From Microcebus murinus (Eukaryota > Chordata > Mammalia > Primates > Cheirogaleidae): a stretch of 64,000 bases of DNA. This document shows positions 1 through 10,960 of this stretch, in pieces (within the stretch, counting starts at the first letter, position 1; the number at the start of each line of letters is the position of its first letter). The position numbers and the translations under genes are program-made. The stretch covers positions 56,745,001 to 56,809,000 of the forward strand of contig NC_134120.1 in assembly GCF_040939455.1 (NCBI RefSeq), given 5' to 3'. The notes beneath the pieces were generated by a model. It was not told the DNA's origin and did no database searches. It saw nothing but the letters and a program-made list of their open reading frames with translations.

Positions 1-1679
1 AACAGTCTTTAATCTTCCATCCTTCTTGTTTCACGTACTGACAAGATTTGTAACAGAGTTACTGCCTCCATGTGATGTGGCATCTTAGTTCCAGGACTGG
101 GCACATAGGCAGCAAACAGGGATGGATCCTGATGGTGTTTTGGAAAAACCTGAGCAGCGTACAAACAGATATAACACTTGAGTCATCTGGAGCAGGAGAA
201 GAAAAATTAGCAAAACCCTCCTCACAAAGAGCAAACTCTTGAACTTTTTGTACTTGTTCTCCCAGAAATATCAGCAGTTCCATCCACTTTGGTATAAAAT
301 GATTGGAAAGGCCCCATTTTTTTGTGGAAAAACTACTTTTCAAGAATTATGATTTTGTGTATTTCCAGGGAACTTGGAGTTGAAAGCCAAAAATGAAGGA
401 AATTTTCAAGCTCAGGGGAACTCTGGCAGGCAGCCCTCGTGAGCATGAGAACCAGCCCCTCCACAGCTCTGTATGATAAGAAATAAAACAGAAATTCAAG
501 AGCCGCTGTGGCCACTGCTCTGAAGAGACCTTGGGGTTTCTGCAGCAACTGTTATCCCTGGTGTGGAAGCAGAGAAGAAGTAGTATGAATGATGTAGCTG
601 CCAGGAAAAGATGATTTATCATGTTACCAAAGGAAAGCAAAAGCCAAGCCAATAATAAAACAAATCATCAAATGTGAGAGAATCCCAAAGATTCTATGGT
701 TTCACATTAGCTTATTTTGGGAAAAGGGACAAGTCCACTAATAAAATTGATCTAAATATCTGTTTCTTTTTTGTGTCTTATGGAATGCAAAGGGGTGAGA
801 ATAGAAAAGATGAGAGCATTTTATCTTTTTAACAGGATAAAACAAACATTTGGATTGAAGGAATATCTTGAAAAATAGAAATAAAGCAATATTACTCTTA
901 ATTATGGATAGATAGGTCTTTCCTCTACCCACGTATAGATTTCTCTCTGGGTAAGTAATAAGCATATTTATTGTTCTGCGTTGATGTTTCTCTCCCCATG
1001 GGGAAGGCAGGAAAGATGCAATAAGCAGTAACTAAGTATAGACAATACGGAAATCACTAACACAATATTTAATTGCTTTTCATTATTTTTATAGCCAATG
1101 GAACTGTTTCAAATATTTTTTGATGCTTTTACCTAAAAATAATAGCTATTTTGCAAACTTCTACATCAAAAACAGTTCTGAGACAATTTTATTTTGATGG
1201 AGGAAGTAGGGGAAATGTAGTAGTTGGGAAATGCTATTGCTTAATTTGCTATTCTGTCTGGATCTTTGATAAGGTATTTAAAATAGTACTTATTATCTCA
1301 CCTTAAGCAAAATTAAAAGCCCCAATCCCATGGTTTCCAGTGGTATATAGCTTGGAGTTAAAGCAAAAGGTAAAAACATTTCTTTCTATAGGAAAACCTT
1401 GATATATTGCCTAATGAATAAACAGTATATATATACAAAGCAGGATATATAGTATGATCCTATTTTGGTAAAATAGAGCATAAAAATTACATAAAATATG
1501 TTAAATTATATGTAAATTAATATCAACATGTAAGCGATATGCTTATATGTGTGATATGTGGATGACATACATGCACATACACAATTTTCAATGTAGATAG
1601 ATACCCTGTTTGCCTCCCCAAATTCACTCTTTACATCCTGCTGTGTTCTGTAAAAGATGTTCTGTGGACAGCTGAAATG
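1..1679. other. No recognised feature
   Basis: AT-rich sequence with only short chance reading frames on both strands. No repeat family, splice-flanked exon or promoter could be recognised. A loosely repetitive TATG/CACA-rich stretch lies near 1500-1590. Confidence 0.5.
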
Positions 1680-2035
1680 TGTCAACAGCATCAATGGGCA
1701 CAAATGATCAATTTGGCCAGTTGGATCCCAGTTTGGTTTGGCCAATGGGGAACACGCGCAGGAAATTCTGACAGAAGTCAAAATAAAGTTGGGTGTTTAT
1801 TTCCCTGACTATTTCTCAATAGAGTCATCAAGAATACTTCTATCCATTGACCAAGGGTGATGTCTCCTAACAGGTGGTTATTTACAAACTCCCTCTCTTT
1901 AGGAGTTTCAGTAATAAACCCCTGACCCTAGGTTCTGTTACTAGTCTTGGGATACTATACTATTCCTACAGTTTCACTATGTCAAGCCCACTCCTTTTAA
2001 GTAATCTTTTCAATAGCTCTCCACAACTAATCCAG
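1680..2035 (+). repeat. Possible ancient interspersed repeat, family not assigned
   Basis: The order of short blocks (GGCCAATGGGGAA, then a CCCTGACTATT block, then GACCAAGGGTGATG, then CTCTCTTTAGGAGTTTCAGTAA) resembles a widely dispersed old mammalian repeat seen in many primate introns. It is heavily diverged and I cannot name the family. Single-copy sequence is an equally possible reading. Confidence 0.25.
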
Positions 2036-2829
2036 TTGCACCTGTCATCTCGTCTCTATTGGAAGCATAACTGAAACATAGGGATCATTCCTATAACTGC
2101 ATTTTCTGGGGCTTTATAACTATTTTTGTTCTTGGGACTTCATGGATCATAGGAATCCATTGTAGATAGAGTTCATGATAAACTCACTTAACACTATATT
2201 CTGCACTGAATCACTATAAGAAAAGTCAATGCTAGAACTAGGGATGTTGGGATAGAGTTGGCCAGTACAACGAATCTTTTACTTTTTATTAGGACATGAG
2301 GCCATTATGAAAGTTTTTTGGTTTGTTTGTGCTGAAAACTAGGAGATTCTCAAAGCCTTTAAGTTATTCAGGATTGTCTTTATAACCACCCTGAAATGAA
2401 GTCACTTTCTTACTTCCCAACTTTAATCCATTTTGCCCATGATTTTTCCTGATACCACCGATGCTTTTCCCATCCAGATGTGCCACATGTGCTGCCAGCA
2501 GGGAAGTTTCTGCACCCATGGTAAGAACCAGCTGGAATACACAGTGTAGAGGAAGATTCCAATTTTTTAAAAAAGAAAACACAATTCCATTTATCACAAC
2601 AAAGTAAGGGGGCCAGAATTAACCCTCAGCCTTAAACAACATGTGTGTGAGGAAACTACTTATGGCCTGAGGAAGACGCATTGCAAAGGGCAAATGAAAT
2701 AATTCCCAGAGCTCACAGGTGGCGAGGAGTACTTTTTACTCCCTCCAGACAGATGGGTACAGACCTTGCAGTGACAGGGCGTAAGTATGAGTACATTGAA
2801 GGGTATTGCCTCAGTAGTGTGACCAAGTC
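2036..2829. other. No recognised feature
   Basis: No coding frame, RNA gene or repeat family recognised. It ends where L1M-like sequence begins. Confidence 0.4.
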
Positions 2830-3136
2830 AGAGCTCCACTAACGGCCGCATTGATATTGCCTAAAAAAGCTATGAGCAAGCTTTAAAATAATCAGACTGT
2901 TCCCAAGGAACATAACTGTGCTCCAGAAAGTAACTCATAAATATAAGAATGCCCCAAATTCCCAGAATCAACAATATAAAGTCCCAGTGTTGGGCATTCA
3001 ATCCAAAATTGCTAGCTCTCCAAAGAAGTAGGGAAAAACAACTCATAATGAAGAAAATCATCAACCAATAGAAAAGACCCACAAATGATAAAGATAATAA
3101 AATTAGTAGACAAGGAAATTTAAACAGTTACTGTGA

Positions 3137-3679
3137 TGTTAAAAGACCATGAGATCTGCAGACCAGAGGGAAAAGGAGAGCTTTATTTTCTAGGAAAAAA
3201 CCATGTGCAGATTGAGAGAGGCCTTCAGTACAAAGTGTAAGTGTGCACATCAAAAAATAAAGGCAGGATTTGGCTTTAATAAGGAAAGTTCTTGCACAGG
3301 TTCTCAATCAGGTCTGTTTATGCAAATGAAGGAATCAAACTCGTTCAGTTCTGATTGGCTGAAATAGTCAAGCCCTGATTGGGTGGTTTCCACACCCCGA
3401 ATCAAATGTCTCTGTTGGATGTTTCTTTCAAGTGGCAAGTGAGGGTGGGGGTTCCTGGAAGCTTATCTTGCTCTGGTTAAGGGAACTGTTCTGGCTCAGG
3501 GGTATAAAGGAGGATGTTTGTCAAGAGCAGCTTTTCCGAAAACACAGGCCACGTGACTGCTCCCTGTGACTATACTATGGCCATCTGGTTCTGTCTTTTA
3601 AATTTAGAGCATCTCTATTAGTTACAGGGAGTCCGTCTCATCTGGAGAACTTGGAGTCTTACTTTAACTTTATTTCACA
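3137..3679 (-). mobile_element. Solo LTR of an endogenous retrovirus (class I-like), nested in L1M
   Basis: The 543-bp element starts TGTTAAAAGACC and ends TTTATTTCACA on the plus strand, so it has TG...CA termini. It is bracketed by the 4-bp direct repeat GTGA (3133-3136 and 3680-3683); removing it rejoins the L1M sequence. Read on the minus strand it has CCAATCA boxes near 3350-3385, a TATTAAAG TATA-like site near 3280 and a poly(A) signal (AATAAA complement at 3182-3187), which gives the orientation. A 4-bp target duplication is typical of ERV1. No internal retroviral genes remain. The subfamily is not identified. Confidence 0.75.
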
Positions 3680-4706
3680 GTGATGACAGTCTGTGTTCAA
3701 GGAGGTATAGGAAAGCATGAGCATCTTAAGAAGATATGTACAAGATATTTCAAAAACCCTCTGCAGTTAAAAATAAACTTGTCTGAAATGAAAAATACAC
3801 TCAATGGGATTATCGGCAGATTAGACACTGTAAAAAAAGTGCAATAAATGAGAAAATGCAGCAGTGCAAACTATGAACAACAAAACTAACACAGAGAGAA
3901 AAAGAGGCACAACTTGAAAAGGAACGATATATCTGTCATTGGAGTCCCAGGACCATAGAAAACACTTGAAACATAATGGCTGAAAATTTTCCAAATTTAG
4001 TGAAAACAATAAACTCCCAGAATCAAGAAGCTCAATGAACTCAAAGCAAAGTAACCATGAAGAAAACTACACTAAGGCATGAATTATAAGAGACAACAAC
4101 TGGTAAATTATATTTTATCAAAACTAAAAAACTTTCAAAAGATACTGTTAAGAAAATGAAAAGGTATGTCATAAAATGGTAGAAAATATATGGAAAGCAT
4201 GTATTTGACCAAGGACTTCTATCTATAATATATAAAGAACATACAACTGAATGGCAAGAAACAACTCAATTTTTAAAAAATTGTAAAATATTTAAGCAGA
4301 TACTTCATCAAATAATATATAAAGATGGCACACAACACATAAAAAGATGCTCAACATCATTAGTTATCAAAGCAGTGATATCATAATTAGAAGTAAAACC
4401 AAAATGAGATAATACTACACAAGTATTAGAATGTTTAAAATTTTTAAAGGCTGATAATGCTAAATTTTAGCAAGATAAGAAGTAACTGAAATGCTGATAC
4501 AGTGTTGATGTAAATGTAAAATGGAATGACTATTTTGAAAACAAGTTTTTATTTCATAAAAATTAAACACAAACTACCATAGGAAGCAGCAATTTCATTT
4601 CTAGGTGTTTGCTGAAGAGGAACAAAGCATATATCCACACAAACACTTGTGCACCTGCACACAGGCTTATGTGTAGTAACCAAACACTGGCAACAACCTA
4701 AATGTC

Positions 4707-5094
4707 TGTTATGGGCTGACTTGTGTCTGCCAGAATTCATACAAGGAAGCCCTGGCATACAGGACCTCAGAATGTGACTGTGTTTGGGGACAGGGCCTTG
4801 AAGAAATGATTAGGTTAAAATGAGGCTCTTAGGCTGAGTCCTCATCCAATCTGACTGGTCTTTGGCAGAAGAGGAAATTTGAACACACAAACACACACAG
4901 AGAAAAGACCGTGTGAGGACACAGGGAGAAGACAGCCATCGGCAAGCCATGGACACAGGCCTCAGGAGAAGCCAAACCAGCTGATACCTGCCCATCTCAG
5001 ACTTCCAGCCTCCAGAATTGCAAGAAGGTAAATGTCTGTTTTTAAGCCACTCCGTTTGTGGTATTTTGTTATGGAGGCCCTAGCAAACAGATAC
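4707..5094 (+). mobile_element. MLT1-type MaLR solo LTR
   Basis: It begins TGTTATGGGCTGACTTGTGT and ends with the MaLR signature of a GCCTCCAGAATTG block, AAGCCACTCCGTTTGTGGTA and a GCCCTAGCAAACAGATAC end. Flanks share TGTC (4703-4706 and 5095-5098); without the LTR the surrounding L1M reads continuously (AAATGTCCATCG). A CA-rich patch (ACACACAAACACACACAGAG) sits inside. Non-coding and old. Confidence 0.75.
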
Positions 5095-5540
5095 TGTCCA
5101 TCGTTAGGTGACTAGATGAACAAGTTTTGTATAACCATACGGTGGAGTACTGCCTGGCCATAAAAAGAACAGACAATTCCTGTGTGCTGCCATACAGACG
5201 AATCTCAATATGCTTGCGCTGAGTGACAGAAGCCAGAACAAATTATCTACTAATATGTGTAACATAGTATGTATCTCAGAAATGTATAAAGTTCTAGAAA
5301 ATACAAACTTATCTATAGTGTCAGAAAGCAGATCAGCAGTTGTCTGGGGAAGGGGCTGGCGCAAGGAAGGGATGGATTACAAGGGGACATGAGAAAGTGG
5401 TGGGAGCTCATGGATATTGTATTGATGATTTGATTGTAACTTCCCTATGTGCATACAATTGAAAGCTCATCAAATTATATGCTTTAAATAAGTATGAATA
5501 ATTGCATGTCAAGTGCATATCAACAAAGCTGTAAGTTATT

Positions 5541-6459
5541 TTACAAAAGAATCAGCTGACAAAAGTTGGCTGACATTTTCCCACCCGCAAAACCGGCCAC
5601 CCACTCTGAGTAGGGCCGCGCCGCGACCGGGACAGGAGGAACGCGCACACGGTGATCATGAGCATCACTTCTTCCTTGAGCTTTCCCATTTTATTATGTT
5701 GCCGATAGTGATCCCAAAAGATGCAATTCTCCCCCCAAAACTTCCTAAAAATAGGAAAGCATAAAACATTTTTTAAAAATTATGGGCAGAAATGTTTGTT
5801 TCTGTTCTTAGTGTATTTTTCCTGCCCATTTCTGACATAATTTAAATTTTATAATAACCAATTTTTTTCCTAAATTTTCTCAACTATAGTGCAGTAGTAT
5901 GACACATCTGGACCCTATATCCAATCAATAACCTGTATGGTATCACTTAATAGGTGTCTCAAGTCATCCCTACCACCTCTACTGCCCCCAACTCTCCCTC
6001 ATCTCTGGAATTTATTATTCATATTATTCACCTTTGGGATCTGATAATCCAAAGACCTAAAATGCAAAGTCCTTTTTTTTAAGCAACCAAAGCAAATTAC
6101 CCTTTGGTTTGAATTTCAGACAGGATTGCCTTAACAAAGAGGCCCTGAAAGTGTGAAACACAGGGGCAGCAGCTTTGATGACAACGGCTTGCAGTGAAGA
6201 GAGAGGATCACAGCCCAGTGCAGTTCTCAGTAAGGGGCTGGGCAGAGGTTTCCAGGTGGCTAAAGGCAGTGAGAAGGGTACCTGGGGCAGTGCAGGGGTA
6301 CAAAGAGCACCCACATTGGGGACAGGAAGGAATTGTTGGCACATCCTGGCTACTTCCCATGTTGGTCTAGGAATCTGAGAGGCCATAACATAACTGTTTT
6401 GATGTATTCTGCATAGAATCATGGCATTTCAGCAGCCTCGCTGAGTTTTCAGAAGTGGA
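5541..6459. other. No recognised feature; small CpG-rich blip
   Basis: Mostly ordinary sequence. A short CpG-dense patch at about 5608-5660 contains GGGCCGCGCCGCGACCGGGA and ACGCGCACACGG, standing out from the AT-rich surroundings, but is far too short for a CpG island. No exon or repeat family is recognised. Confidence 0.4.
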
Positions 6460-6605
6460 AGAATCAGTTTCATCTTAAGGATGGGAAGGCGGAGGCCCAC
6501 AGAATTTAAATGAGTGTCCAACAATACACAGCCAGCTACTGGCAGGACTGGGGCAGAGCCAGGTGACCTGTTCCAGATCTGGAGTTCCTTCCACTACACC
6601 TTACA
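6460..6605 (-). repeat. MIR SINE
   Basis: Complement of a MIR: CATCTTAAGGATGGGAAGGCGGAGGC, then a CACAGCCAGCTACTGGCAGGACTGG core, then a tail ending TTCCACTACACC. These correspond to the reversed MIR segments for cutoff-style 'AAACTGAGGC', 'CACACAGCTAGTAAGTGGCAGAG' and the start of the element. Ancient, non-coding. Confidence 0.65.
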
Positions 6606-7048
6606 TCTGGCTTGGAAGCCTTACAATGCTCTTTGATTAAGACCAAAGTTTCATTGTCATTAGCCAAGACTTCACCGCATTACTAAAGACAGCAGCCACA
6701 ACTATAAAGCATATAGGTGCTCTTCTGGCAATGGTAGTGACACGGAAAATGTCAGGCACCGTGGCGTGGCCGCTTGCCGCCTCCCCGTCGCTCTGCATCT
6801 CCACAGGCCAGCGCTGCGTGTGGCCAGTTGGAGGGTGCGCTGGGGCCGGCCCTACGGCAGAGAGCCCCGGGCCCTGCATGCCAGAATGCGGCCGGGCCCA
6901 CCTGCTGCCGCCTGCTTACAGCCATGCTGCTTGCATGATCATGATTGGGTAATTTTTGAATCACACTGGTTTTGACTGGATGTTAAAACTTGTTGATTGG
7001 ATGTTAAAGCTTGTAGTTGATTGGACACTTTTTGAGCCCTACCAAAGT

Positions 7049-7056
7049 TATAAAAG
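7049..7056 (+). promoter_or_regulatory. LTR TATA box
   Basis: TATAAAAG in the 6738-7228 LTR, downstream of the ATTGG repeats and 84-91 bp upstream of the AATAAA. Transcription from it would start near 7080 and run rightwards. Confidence 0.6.
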
Positions 7057-7139
7057 CAGGAGGAGAACAGGAAGGAGGGTCAGAAGATCAGAAGACAGGG
7101 AGAGAGCTGTGACACTTGCTGGGTTGAGCCTACTGGCTG

Positions 7140-7145
7140 AATAAA
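7140..7145 (+). promoter_or_regulatory. LTR poly(A) signal
   Basis: AATAAA followed within 25 bases by a GT-rich element (TTCGTGTGCCG), the expected arrangement for the R/U5 boundary of the LTR. Confidence 0.6.
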
Positions 7146-7232
7146 GACTGTTCTCCAACTCTTCGTGTGCCGCCCGGTTCTTTCCCTGGTCAAGAGCTGT
7201 AACACTAGCTGTACACATTGCCACAACAGTAG

Positions 7233-7924
7233 TAATAGTGGTAAGTATTAATTATATCCACCTGAAAGCTGTGGAGCTGGAAATGAAAAGAAAATAATGA
7301 GCTAGTAGAAAAATGAAGAAAAGATGCTATGGCTACACCATAGAGCTGGCTCGAGTGTTCCCAGGCCCGTGAGGATTTTCACATTTATAAGGCCACTTCC
7401 TGTTCCTCCCAAACATTGATAACAAAGATAAAGGGAAGCAAGTAAAACAAATCCTCAGCTGCATGTGACTATTAACTGTTCAAGTACAGTACTGCAGGTC
7501 CTAAATCTGTGTCCCTCTCCCCATCACTTCCTTTTTTCTCTCCCTCTCACACACAAAAACATGCACTCCTAGGCAGGCCTGTACTGAGGACCCACCATCC
7601 CGGGCACTGATAACAGTGAGAAGAGTGGGATCGCGACAGGAAAATTAATGATGTTCTTTCAGATGCTTTTGCTTCTCAAGAAATCACAAGTGCATTAACT
7701 CATTTGCTTCCCACAAATTGCTTTTAAAGCCAATAGCTCCAGGATAATTATCCCAGGGTGCTGATGAGGACGGCGTGGAGTGTAGAGGCATCTTACTCTT
7801 ATTATGAGATGCCCAGGTGTGAGCATCCTGTCTACATCACAGCAATTCCTTCCTGATTTACTAATATTATCTGTTTGATTGGACCTCAAGCCAGTGTGGC
7901 TGCAGCCCTGATCTTTGAGGTCTG
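7233..7924. other. No recognised feature
   Basis: Ordinary low-information sequence between the solo LTR and the exon-like frame. Short frames only. Confidence 0.4.
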
Positions 7925-8308
7925 TTAGGGTCCTACAGAGTAAATCTTATTATCACCAGGAATTGTATTGGGGTTTGGCGCTAAATATTTATCTATTAAA
8001 TGGGAAAATAAAAATTTAAGGAATCCGTCAACATCAAGATAAAGAAAAAGATTCAGAAATGAAGCACACAACCCACTCTGTCCACTGTTTGTTTTCTGTG
8101 CATTAGCAGGAACCATTGATGGAGATAGCATACTTTCAACGGAAAAGACAACCGCATTAAATGACTTCCGTGAACCACTTTGAAGAGCATGAGTAATGCA
8201 TGCAGTTAACAACACAAGAATGGGTCTTCCATTATCACGAGTATTTTCCTTCAGCATTAGTCGGAGCATCTCTAAGCTGAAGAGAACTGGAGACTTCCTC
8301 TGGTACAA
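7925..8308 (-). CDS. Exon-like open frame, unidentified
   Basis: A 127-codon minus-strand frame in AT-rich DNA, not overlapping any repeat I recognise. Its composition is protein-like: leucine-rich amphipathic stretches (for example FSLEMLRLMLKEN, ILVLLTACITHAL, LCASFLNLFLYL) suggest an all-helical, HEAT/armadillo-style segment, but this is only an impression from composition. A possible splice acceptor lies just inside the frame: on the minus strand a T-rich stretch ends TGTACCAG, with the AG at 8301-8300, so the exon would start at 8299 and the first ATG would lie in the intron. A weak donor (CCTG/GTGATA) occurs close to the 3' end near 7955. I cannot match it to a named protein. It could be an internal or terminal exon, a remnant of a pseudogene, or a chance frame. 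Confidence 0.25.
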   Translation of the reverse strand: MYQRKSPVLFSLEMLRLMLKENTRDNGRPILVLLTACITHALQSGSRKSFNAVVFSVESMLSPSMVPANAQKTNSGQSGLCASFLNLFLYLDVDGFLKFLFSHLIDKYLAPNPNTIPGDNKIYSVGP

Positions 8309-8744
8309 TAAAAATATAAATAATTAAAGTAATTTAGGTTGCCCCTTCCTTTAACATTTCCTATCCAAAAAGGCCATAAATCACTTCAATAAAAGTGCCT
8401 TGTGTTTGGAAACGCTGGGTCTGTGTTTAGGTCTATGTGCTTCTATTTGATTTAATGCATCTGATGCAGCAAGAATTAAAGTGATTGCCTGTTTTACAAT
8501 GTCATAGATATGTGGCCACCACTATGTACTTCTGGCAAGGGGAGGTCACAAAAAATAGATTTCACCCCTCTGAGAAGGGTCTTCTAGTGCTACTGGATCC
8601 CATCTAGACAGTACCCAGTGATAGTAATGGGTAATCAATACCCAGCTAAAAGAGCATGACACCGCTAATCCATTCCTTTCAGGCAAATTCTCAGCCCATA
8701 TGTATTGCAACAAGATTGATTTTTGAAGAAATAATCACTGCGAC
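8309..8744. other. No recognised feature
   Basis: If the frame at 7925-8308 is a real exon, this would be intron upstream of it. Nothing else was seen. Confidence 0.4.
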
Positions 8745-8975
8745 TTAAAGGCAGCACAGCATAGAAAAAAGGAATAGATTTGGCAGTCAGACATAAGTGG
8801 GTTCAAATCCCAGCTTTATCACTTAACAACTGATTAACCTTAAGAAAATCACTTAACCTCTTAGAGTATGTTTCCTTATCTAAAAAAAAAATGGGTTTAA
8901 ATACCACTCTTCTTGTGGATATGGATAGGAGTTTTCAGTGAGATAATGCAAGTAAAATGTTTACTGATAAATTAG
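8745..8975 (+). repeat. MIR SINE
   Basis: Clear MIR order: GCAGCACAGCATAG start, GTGGGTTCAAATCCCAGCTT (the tRNA-derived B-box region), TCACTTAACCTCTTAGAG, CCTTATCTAAAAAAA, and a late block AGTGAGATAATGCAAGTAAAA. The B-box-like motif is part of the SINE and not a functional tRNA. Confidence 0.8.
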
Positions 8976-10207
8976 AGGTTATATATAAGAATTACTGGGG
9001 GGGGGTGTATAAAATATCCAAACTAGTCTAGCATAAGTTTTCTTCTGTCCTATGTACACATGCAGACATACTGAGAAAATGTTTTTCAGCATACTGCTCC
9101 ACACAATTTCCACTTTTGAGAGAACAGTGTAGTATGGTCTGAAGTAAATTGAGGAAAACTATAAATATCCCTAAATTTGGAAGGACAAGGATAAGAACTG
9201 GATGAAAAACAGATAAACATTTTTTGTAAAAAGATAGAACTACAAGGAACTCAATTTGCTTTTTCCCCTTCTAACTTGGCTTTCTGATAACATTATGCAT
9301 ATTTTTGACATATGCATAACACTCTTCTAATCTGGATGGCAAGTGCAAGAGACAATAGTTATCAGTAAAATTTGGCAGATACACTCTATAAACCTTAAAG
9401 TCATCTTTTGCAGGTGAATGTCAACTTGAGCAAATTAAGGCAGAAAACCGAGCATGTGAACACCACAAACTAAATCTCCTGATCTGAGACCATCTGTTAA
9501 AAGTAACTTCACATGAAAGCAGTTAATTCACTCTCAAAGTGGAAAGGACAAATGAAGTTTGAGAAAGAGTGACTCTAAAGCCGGGGGATGCATTCCCAAC
9601 TTAGAGGACCTGGCTGTTAGATGACAGTTGCAACAAATACCAAGAGAGAACCCTGAGAGGCAAAGCTGCATGGCAGCTCCAGGTGCCCACAGCACAACTA
9701 CAGCCTATAGCTCGCTCTCTGCTTCCTTAAAGAGCTTAATGAAAGAACATGCCATTCATCAAAGTAGACATCTTCAGATTGCAGAAATCTCAACTTACAC
9801 TGGATGAAATAATTACAGGAATGTATTGGCTCATGTACCTGAAAGTACAATGGCGGGGTACAGGATTTCTTAACCCAGCAGCTTTGTGATGCCGTCTCTT
9901 CACTGTCTTTGCAGCATTAGCTCTCATAGATAGGCTGCAGGAACAACCATGCTGAGGTCACAGAACCACTGGTGCATAGCTATCTTTGAAAAGAGCAATA
10001 GAATATGTTAATTGACATAAGCCAAAAGGAAACAACCTGCAGCTGGGGATCAGCTTTCTCCTAAGTAGAAGAGCTGACCAGGGAGGAATGGATACATGAT
10101 GAATATACAGGTACTATTCAAAAGGGGTGGAGGGGGAATGGGTGCTGGGTAGGTAAACAAAAAGTGCATTGAAGATAGTATAAGCCATAGTTATCTAGGA
10201 CCTATTC
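8976..10207. other. Mostly unassigned; possible old repeat at 9800-9960
   Basis: A G9 homopolymer lies near 8997. The stretch around 9815-9860 (TTACAGGAATGTATTGGCTCA...) resembles an old dispersed repeat also hinted at near 11150, but neither could be assigned. No gene was seen. Confidence 0.35.
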
Positions 10208-10960
10208 CATCAGGGAAATGCAAATCAAAACTGCAATGAGATATCACTTATCTCCAGTAAAAATGGCCTTTATAAATAAGTCCCCAAACAATAAATGTTG
10301 GCATGGATATGGAGAGACAGGAACACTCTTACACTGCTGGTGGGACTGCAAACTGGTTTAGCCTCTGTGGAAAGCAATATGGAAATACCTTAAAGCGATA
10401 CAAGTAGAACTACCATTTGATCCAGCAATTCCACTAATGGGCATCTACCCAAAAGATCAAATGACACCCTACAAATGGGACACCTGAACTTGAATGTTTA
10501 TAGCAGCAGAGTTCACAATTGCAAAGTTGTGGAAACAACCCAGGTGCCCATCAATACATGAGTGGATTAATAAAATGTGTTATATGCATACCATGGAGTA
10601 CTATTCAGCTTCAAGAAACAATGGTGATATAGCACCCCTTGTATTTTCCTGGATAGAGCTGGAACCCATTCTACTAAGTGAAGTATCTCAAGAATGGAAA
10701 AACAAGCACCACATGTACTCACCAGCAAATTGCTATTAACGGATTAACACCTAAGTGGACATATAGGAATAACATTTATCGGGTGTCGGGCATGTGGGAG
10801 GGGGGAGGAGGGGATGGGTATATACAAACATAATGAGTGAGATGGACAACATTTGGGGGATGGTCACGCTTGAAGCTCTGACTCGAGTGGGGAGGGAGGC
10901 ATGGGCAATATACGTAACCTTAACATTTGTACCCCCATAATATGCTGAAATAAAAAAAAA
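10208..10960 (+). mobile_element. 5'-truncated L1, 3' end
   Basis: It starts inside ORF2 at ATCAGGGAAATGCAAATC and runs through the end of ORF2 and the G-rich 3'UTR (a GTGGGAGGGGGGAGGAGGGG tract near 10795) to CCCCATAATATGCTGAAATA plus an A-tail ending at 10960. This is the strepsirrhine L1 3' end also present at 16454 and 45147. I could not find a convincing target-site duplication. Confidence 0.85.
10494..10739 (+). pseudogene. L1 ORF2 C-terminal fragment
   Basis: An 81-codon remnant ending [17 protein letters not shown], the very C-terminus of L1 ORF2p. It includes the segment MFIAAEFTIAKLWKQP and the WINKM block that follow the zinc-knuckle region. It starts downstream of a stop, lacks endonuclease and reverse transcriptase, and is non-functional. 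Confidence 0.8.

Larger units (their letters stand above)
2830..5540 (+). mobile_element. Old L1 (L1M-type), internally deleted, with two nested LTRs
   Basis: The block at 2880-3130 (slots such as AATTAGTAGACAAGGAAATT, then AAACAGTTACT) and the block at 3684-4080 (TGAAATGAAAAATACACT..., ...GATTAGACACTG) match the 5'/ORF1 part of old mammalian L1M elements. From about 4100 the sequence jumps to the ORF2 C-terminal region (AAAGATGCTCAACATCATTAG) and the 3'UTR, ending near 5540 after a typical GACAGAAAGCAGATCAG tail region. Most of ORF2 is missing, as in half-L1 (HAL1-like) or deleted copies. All frames are broken. An LTR (3137-3679) and an MLT1 (4707-5094) interrupt it, so both are younger than this L1. 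Confidence 0.7.
6738..7228 (+). mobile_element. Well-preserved solo LTR of an endogenous retrovirus (class I-like)
   Basis: The 491-bp element starts TGACACGG and ends CCACAACA, giving TG...CA termini, and is flanked by the 4-bp direct repeat GTAG (6734-6737 and 7229-7232). U3 is GC-rich with many intact CpGs, followed by three ATTGG (inverted CCAAT) sites at 6944, 6996 and 7020 inside a near-tandem TTGATTGGATGTTAAA repeat. A TATA box (7049-7056) and a poly(A) signal (7140-7145) lie at normal U3/R spacing. It keeps many CpGs and a complete promoter layout, suggesting it is younger than the nested LTR at 3137. No internal genes remain, so it is a recombined solo LTR. The family is not identified. 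Confidence 0.75.
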
